From Candidatus Kapaibacterium thiocyanatum (GTDB taxonomy: Bacteria; Bacteroidota; Ignavibacteria; Kapaibacteriales; Kapaibacteriaceae), in the NCBI GenBank assembly GCA_001899175.1, contig MKVH01000024.1, positions 744,001 to 808,000 of the forward strand: 64,000 bases of DNA. Reading direction: 5' to 3'. The translations under genes and the position numbers were made by a program. This document shows, one piece after another, positions 59,884 through 64,000 of the stretch. The stretch's first letter is position 1; each line of letters opens with the position of its first letter. Below the pieces are notes generated by a model that worked only from the letters and a program-made list of their open reading frames with translations, did not search any database and was not told the origin of the DNA.

Positions 59884-61140
59884 TCAATACAGCAGGTATT
59901 TCTCCCTGCGCTTCAGGAAGTCCTGCAGGCCCGCTACCGCGAGGGCCTCGATATCGGTCCACGAGCCATCGGAAAGGATCAGCGGCAGAATGGCCGATGA
60001 TCCGACGGCCTTGTTGAACATGCCTGCCTGCCTGCTCGATGCGAGTGAATCCGGAAAGAGGGCGGGTTGTGATCTGTGCAGTACGGACAGTAGAGCGAGT
60101 GCGGCACGGAAAGGCTTGACGTCGTCGTTCATCGAGAAGGCGAGGTAGTAGCCCGTGCAGACCTGCCTGGCGAACTTGCCGACGGCAGGATTGTAGCGCG
60201 CGGCCTGGGCGATGACCCCATACCGGGCCAGACGTCGCACGAGGATGGTATCGAATGCAAGTGTCGGGGCGCCGATGACGGTGAATGGCGATGCGGTGCC
60301 GATCCCGATGGAGACGGGACCGAGTTCACCCGTCAATCCGGTGACGGCATAGCCTCGTACGGCATGGACCGTAGGGATGTTCGGTGACGTCGGATACCAC
60401 GGCAGTCCGGTTTCCTCCCACGACATCGAACGCTTCCAGCGCTTGAGCCGCACGACGGTGAGTGAACAGCGTCGTGGCTGCCCTCCCGCACCTTTCGCGA
60501 GCCAGCCTTCCTCGTTCGTCATCGTGGCCAATTCTCCCATCGTGCATCCATGGACGTAGGGAATCGGGAGGCGGCCGATGAAGGAGCGAAGCGCCGGGTC
60601 AGGGAGATTGCCATCGACGACCGTGCCGCCCAACGGATTGGGACGATCGAGAACGATGAGGGGCCTCGAGAACAGTGCGCATGCTTCCATGACTTCCGTC
60701 ATGGTACTGATGTAGGTGTAGGACCGGACCCCGATGTCCTGCATGTCGATGACGACGACGTCGGCATCGGACAGCATGGAGGAATCAGGACGCCGCAGGG
60801 CACCGTAGAGCGATACGACGGGAGTACCACCGAGCGTATCGGAATGGACGGTTTCTCCGGCACTGACGACACCATAGTAGCCATGTTCGGGAGCCAGGAT
60901 GCGCACGAGCCGGATATCCTTGCGGAGCATGAACTCTTCGGCAGTGCTGCGACCGCTGCGCGCACGTGCCGCAGCATGCGTGACGAGGACGACGCGTTTG
61001 CCCTTCAGCAGTGCGAAGTCGGTATCGATGAGATTGTCGATACCGCATTTGACGTCCGCCGTGAACGTAGAGCCAACGACGGCGAAGGTACCGATACCGA
61101 ACAGGAGGGTAACGAGCGACAGACGAAGGAAGGTCTTCAT
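59884..61140 (-). CDS. DUF1343 / NamZ-like exo-beta-N-acetylmuramidase family protein
   Basis: 418-residue exported protein with signal sequence LRLSLVTLLFGIGTFAVVGS. The body matches DUF1343, whose Bacillus member NamZ removes terminal N-acetylmuramic acid from peptidoglycan fragments: LLKGKRVVLVTHAAA, ILAPEHGYYGVVSAGE, VIDMQDIGVRSYTYIS, LIVLDRPNPLGG and WYPTSPNIPTV. It is separated by 3 bases from xerD. Together with the LD-carboxypeptidase and dapF it suggests peptidoglycan turnover. Confidence 0.85.
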   Translation of the reverse strand: MKTFLRLSLVTLLFGIGTFAVVGSTFTADVKCGIDNLIDTDFALLKGKRVVLVTHAAARARSGRSTAEEFMLRKDIRLVRILAPEHGYYGVVSAGETVHSDTLGGTPVVSLYGALRRPDSSMLSDADVVVIDMQDIGVRSYTYISTMTEVMEACALFSRPLIVLDRPNPLGGTVVDGNLPDPALRSFIGRLPIPYVHGCTMGELATMTNEEGWLAKGAGGQPRRCSLTVVRLKRWKRSMSWEETGLPWYPTSPNIPTVHAVRGYAVTGLTGELGPVSIGIGTASPFTVIGAPTLAFDTILVRRLARYGVIAQAARYNPAVGKFARQVCTGYYLAFSMNDDVKPFRAALALLSVLHRSQPALFPDSLASSRQAGMFNKAVGSSAILPLILSDGSWTDIEALAVAGLQDFLKRREKYLLY

Positions 61141-61143
61141 CGG

Positions 61144-62070
61144 TCAGCCACGGGAACGGGGATGGAACAAGGTGTGCACTTCCTTGATATAGGCGCGATC
61201 GATGTGCGTATAGATCTGGGTCGTCGCGATATCCGCATGACCGAGCATCTCCTGGACGGCACGGAGGTCCGCACCGCCTTCGATGAGATGGGTGGCGAAG
61301 GAGTGACGGAACATGTGCGGATGGACGTGCTTCTCGATACCCGCCGACGTTGCCGCTTCGTTGATGATCTTCCAGATGCCCATGCGCGACAGCGGCTTCC
61401 CGCGATAGTTGAGGAAGAGGATGTCGTCCGTTTCGCTCGTCTTCACCAGGCTGCCCCGTGCTTCCGTCTGGTATCGTCGTATCCATTCCAGAGCCGACAG
61501 ACCGATAGGGACGATGCGTTCCTTCGAGCCTTTACCGAAGACGCGGACGATTTCCATTTCCGCAAGGATGTCGCGTTGCCGTAGCGTCGCCGTTTCGCTG
61601 ACCCGCAGTCCACAGGCATACATGGTTTCGAGCATCGCCCTGTTACGCAGGCCGCCGGGAGACGAGAGATTGATGACGTCGAGCAGTCGCTGCATCTCGT
61701 CGACCGTGAGAGCATCGGGCAGATGGCGTTTTCCTCTCGGCAGTTCCATCGCTTCGGTGATATCGGCCGTGGCGCGGCCGGCCGCGACGAGGTAGCGATA
61801 CAGATGCTTCAGTGACGACAGATAGCGCGCCCTGCTCGTCGTACCGATGCCGACATCGGCAAGGGCGACGAAGAAATCGCGCGCCACGGCGAGTGTCGCC
61901 TGGGGGAACGCCGTCATTGCACGGTTCGCCAGGAAGCCGGCGAACTGACGGATATCGTGTTCGTAGGCGACGATCGTCGTTTCGGCCAACCCACGCTCGA
62001 GACGCAGGTAATGGGTGAACTGCGTGATGTCGCGAGTCAACGGCGGAGGAAGCTGCGGTGCTGCATTCAT
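61144..62070 (-). CDS. xerD: Tyrosine site-specific recombinase XerD-like
   Basis: 308-residue tyrosine recombinase resolving chromosome dimers. N-terminal SAM-like domain (FTHYLRLERGLAETTIVAYE). The catalytic Arg is in CGLRVSE, the Lys in GKGSKER, His-x-x-Arg in HMFRHSFATHL and the second His plus nucleophilic Tyr in LGHADIATTQIYTHI. The ATG overlaps the stop of the 7TM-HD gene by 4 bases. No dif site was identified in the window. Confidence 0.93.
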   Translation of the reverse strand: MNAAPQLPPPLTRDITQFTHYLRLERGLAETTIVAYEHDIRQFAGFLANRAMTAFPQATLAVARDFFVALADVGIGTTSRARYLSSLKHLYRYLVAAGRATADITEAMELPRGKRHLPDALTVDEMQRLLDVINLSSPGGLRNRAMLETMYACGLRVSETATLRQRDILAEMEIVRVFGKGSKERIVPIGLSALEWIRRYQTEARGSLVKTSETDDILFLNYRGKPLSRMGIWKIINEAATSAGIEKHVHPHMFRHSFATHLIEGGADLRAVQEMLGHADIATTQIYTHIDRAYIKEVHTLFHPRSRG

Positions 62071-64000
62071 GCCGACGGTGCGGTGTTGTCCTGCGGGTTG
62101 CTCACTTCCTTGTAGCGGACGCGTTGATGTGACGATCCGATGAGGTTGCGTACGAAGGATTCCTTGATGAGCTGCAGGTCCTTCATGGTCAGGGGCGTGT
62201 TGTCGAGCTGACCGTCCATGAAGCGTTCCATGACGATCTTGTCGACCGCGCGTTCGAGGTCTTCGCGCTGACCTGACGTGACGAGGCGTGAGAGCGCTTC
62301 GGTTGCATCGGCCAGCATGACGATGGCCGTTTCTTTCGAGTCCGGTCGTGGTCCCGGATAACGGTAGTCCTGTTCATCGACCGTAGATTCCTTCAGCAAC
62401 GACTCGTCGAGTGCCTTCGCGTAGAAGTGCTTGATGAGGATTGTGCCGTGGTGCATGGGCACGAACTTCCAGATGCGCTCGGGCACCTTGTATTGCTTCG
62501 CGAGTTCGATGCCGTCCTGGATGTGCTGCCTGATGATGGCCGCGCTCTTCTTCGGCGGCAGCTTGTCGTGCTTGTTGTCGATGTCGATCTGGTTCTCGAC
62601 GAAGTATTCCGATTTCTCGAGCTTGCCGATATCGTGGAAGAGGGCGCCGACCTTGGCGAGAAGAGGATTGGCGCCGATGGCGCTCGCAGCCGCTTCACTC
62701 AGTCGTGCTACGGCGAGGGTATGCTGGTAGGTGCCCGGTGCGCGCTCGTTCAGTTGCTGCAGCAGGGGATGCGTCAGATTGTCGAACTCGTCCAGACGCA
62801 GGTCCGTCGCCACATTGAAGACGCGTTCGAGCAGGATGATGGCGGCGAACGTCAGCAGCGGTGAGAGCACGGCATTCACGGTGCCGAGAATGAGCTTCTC
62901 GAGAAGAAGGCTGCCCGGCGTGGAACGTTCCAGATCGACGGCGAGGATCGTGACGACGATACCGACGAAGATGGACAGGATGGACGTGAAGATCTGCGTA
63001 CGGCTCTGGATCCGTGTGACCGAGTACGCTGCGAGCATGCCTGCGATCAGCAGGACGATGGCCGCGGGATAGTCGTTGCCACGAACGCCGGAGACGGTGA
63101 AGGCCATGACGAGCGTGACGACGAAGGCCGTGCGTGCCTCGTAGAGGACGCTGATGAGCATGGACATCGCGGGAATGACGATGGCATACTCCAGCGGAAG
63201 ATCGGTGGGGAGGTTGACGCTCAGCCATCCCATTCCAGCCGTGAGGACGGGAAGAAGGCAGAGGCTCGCGAGCTGTCCGTTCCTGTTGAAGGAATGCCTC
63301 CGCATGAAGTACAGATACAGGATCAGGATGGAGATGATGACGGCCGAGTGGGCGAGGCTGCCCACGATGACCAGGACCGAGAACCGCGTGTTGCTGCGTG
63401 CATATTCGGCGTCGCGGTAGGAGACAAGGCGCGCGAGCGCACGTTGATCCACGCGCATGCCCTTGCGGATGACCAGATCTCCCTTCTGTACGATCTCCTG
63501 CGTCGTGGGTACGGCCAGGGCCGCTTCGTCGCGTGCACGTTCGGTGAGCCCGGCGTCGTACCGGAGGTTCGGCTTCATGGCCGCCATCAGCAGATCGGTG
63601 GCCAGGGCCTGCAGGTCATCGGGGAGCGCTGCCAGACGATCGCCGATGAGCAGGGCACAGCCCGCAGAGTCGACGATGCTGGAGATGGGAACGATCCGCT
63701 CGGTGGAGGGGGTAGGACGCACCGTGAGAACGTCGCCGGATATCGTGGAGTCGTCGATGTCGATGTATCCCGTCGAATAGACCGCGCCGATGATGGCCTG
63801 ACCACGATTGTCGAGAATCGCGCCGAGCTGGCGGCGCGACGGCGTGGAGAGATACTGGATGCGGTCGCGGAGCGACGATCCGAGGCGCGAATTGGAGTCG
63901 ATACCGTCGGAGATGCCGCGGCTGATGTATCGTAACTGTGCCGTTGCCGTTTCCGTGGCGTTACCGTCGGGCACGAAGACGAAGGGCGCTTCCTTCCGTG
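62067..64000 (-). CDS. 7TM-HD receptor-type phosphodiesterase (5' end outside window)
   Basis: At least 644 residues are visible and the frame stays open to the window edge. The N-terminal portion is an extracytoplasmic domain; about seven transmembrane segments follow (LVIVGSLAHSAVIISILILY, then the rest to about 395), then an HD domain with LFHDIGKLEKSEYFVENQ and MHHGTILIKHFY. This is the PgpH/7TM-HDED arrangement, which hydrolyses cyclic di-AMP in Firmicutes. The substrate in this lineage is inferred. xerD and the NamZ-like gene are downstream. Confidence 0.88.
   Translation of the reverse strand, partial: RKEAPFVFVPDGNATETATAQLRYISRGISDGIDSNSRLGSSLRDRIQYLSTPSRRQLGAILDNRGQAIIGAVYSTGYIDIDDSTISGDVLTVRPTPSTERIVPISSIVDSAGCALLIGDRLAALPDDLQALATDLLMAAMKPNLRYDAGLTERARDEAALAVPTTQEIVQKGDLVIRKGMRVDQRALARLVSYRDAEYARSNTRFSVLVIVGSLAHSAVIISILILYLYFMRRHSFNRNGQLASLCLLPVLTAGMGWLSVNLPTDLPLEYAIVIPAMSMLISVLYEARTAFVVTLVMAFTVSGVRGNDYPAAIVLLIAGMLAAYSVTRIQSRTQIFTSILSIFVGIVVTILAVDLERSTPGSLLLEKLILGTVNAVLSPLLTFAAIILLERVFNVATDLRLDEFDNLTHPLLQQLNERAPGTYQHTLAVARLSEAAASAIGANPLLAKVGALFHDIGKLEKSEYFVENQIDIDNKHDKLPPKKSAAIIRQHIQDGIELAKQYKVPERIWKFVPMHHGTILIKHFYAKALDESLLKESTVDEQDYRYPGPRPDSKETAIVMLADATEALSRLVTSGQREDLERAVDKIVMERFMDGQLDNTPLTMKDLQLIKESFVRNLIGSSHQRVRYKEVSNPQDNTAPSA

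Noticed and set aside
1-64000. CRISPR arrays, insertion sequences, rRNA genes or prophage
   Set aside because: No regularly spaced direct repeats, transposase motifs, rRNA-like sequence or phage genes were seen on reading both strands.

Overview
The window is dense, high-GC (about 60% by eye) bacterial chromosome with ordinary housekeeping and cell-envelope genes. Several signs point to the Bacteroidota/Chlorobiota superphylum. There are at least four large secreted proteins ending in type IX secretion (T9SS)-like sorting domains, a GWxTD-like protein, class I FbaB aldolase, and several start regions with the Bacteroidetes-type -7 element TAnnTTTG. High GC plus choice-of-anchor-D and IgGFc-binding-like surface proteins suggest a Kapabacteria/Ignavibacteria-like lineage; that placement is inference.

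Layout. 1-12 kb: plsY (cut by the window edge), gpsA, a PaiB-like flavoprotein, xseB/xseA, then ispF, a sensor histidine kinase, ruvX and a GWxTD-like protein chained by 4-base ATGA overlaps. These are followed by a Cys-cluster membrane protein, mutL, a CpeT-like protein and a FabI/FabL-like enoyl-ACP reductase. 12-16.4 kb (minus strand): class I aldolase, ABC exporter and cystathionine beta-synthase. 16.5-22.3 kb (minus): a 1567-residue VWA/T9SS protein and an LD-carboxypeptidase. 22.4-28.5 kb (plus): tRNA-Ser(GGA), a sigma-70-family factor, a LytR_C protein, rsfS, argS, a fusion of an UPF0598/DUF4505-like domain to a hotdog thioesterase, a metallophosphoesterase and a small membrane protein. 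28.5-31.4 kb (minus): inositol-monophosphatase family protein, dapF and an M20 amidohydrolase. 31.4-34.3 kb: an SLBB polysaccharide export protein and a Wzz-like chain-length protein. A visibly AT-richer orphan gene with nucleotidyl-cyclase-like features follows. 35.2-39.1 kb (minus): a SpoT-like HD protein, recN, a 54-residue membrane protein and hflX. 39.1-54.9 kb (plus): LptA/OstA-like protein, two giant IgGFc-like surface proteins, a beta-barrel protein with a frameshifted tandem copy, HIT protein, rsmA, PAP2 phosphatase and a PQQ-type dehydrogenase-like secreted protein. 55-64 kb: waaA, enoyl-CoA hydratase, a phosphodiester-glycosidase-like protein, a secreted orphan, a NamZ-like DUF1343 protein, xerD and a truncated 7TM-HD phosphodiesterase.

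Common themes are envelope biogenesis (plsY, gpsA, enoyl-ACP reductase, waaA, OstA, Wza/Wzz-like proteins), peptidoglycan and diaminopimelate metabolism (dapF, LD-carboxypeptidase, NamZ), DNA repair (mutL, xseAB, ruvX, recN, xerD) and surface display by T9SS. The most unusual items are the low-GC cyclase-like orphan at 34312-35193, the neighbouring HD protein that lacks a canonical metal-ligand Asp, the UPF0598-hotdog fusion, and an LD-carboxypeptidase whose Tat signal is preceded by a well-spaced Shine-Dalgarno but an ATC codon. I saw no CRISPR array, insertion sequence, rRNA or phage.
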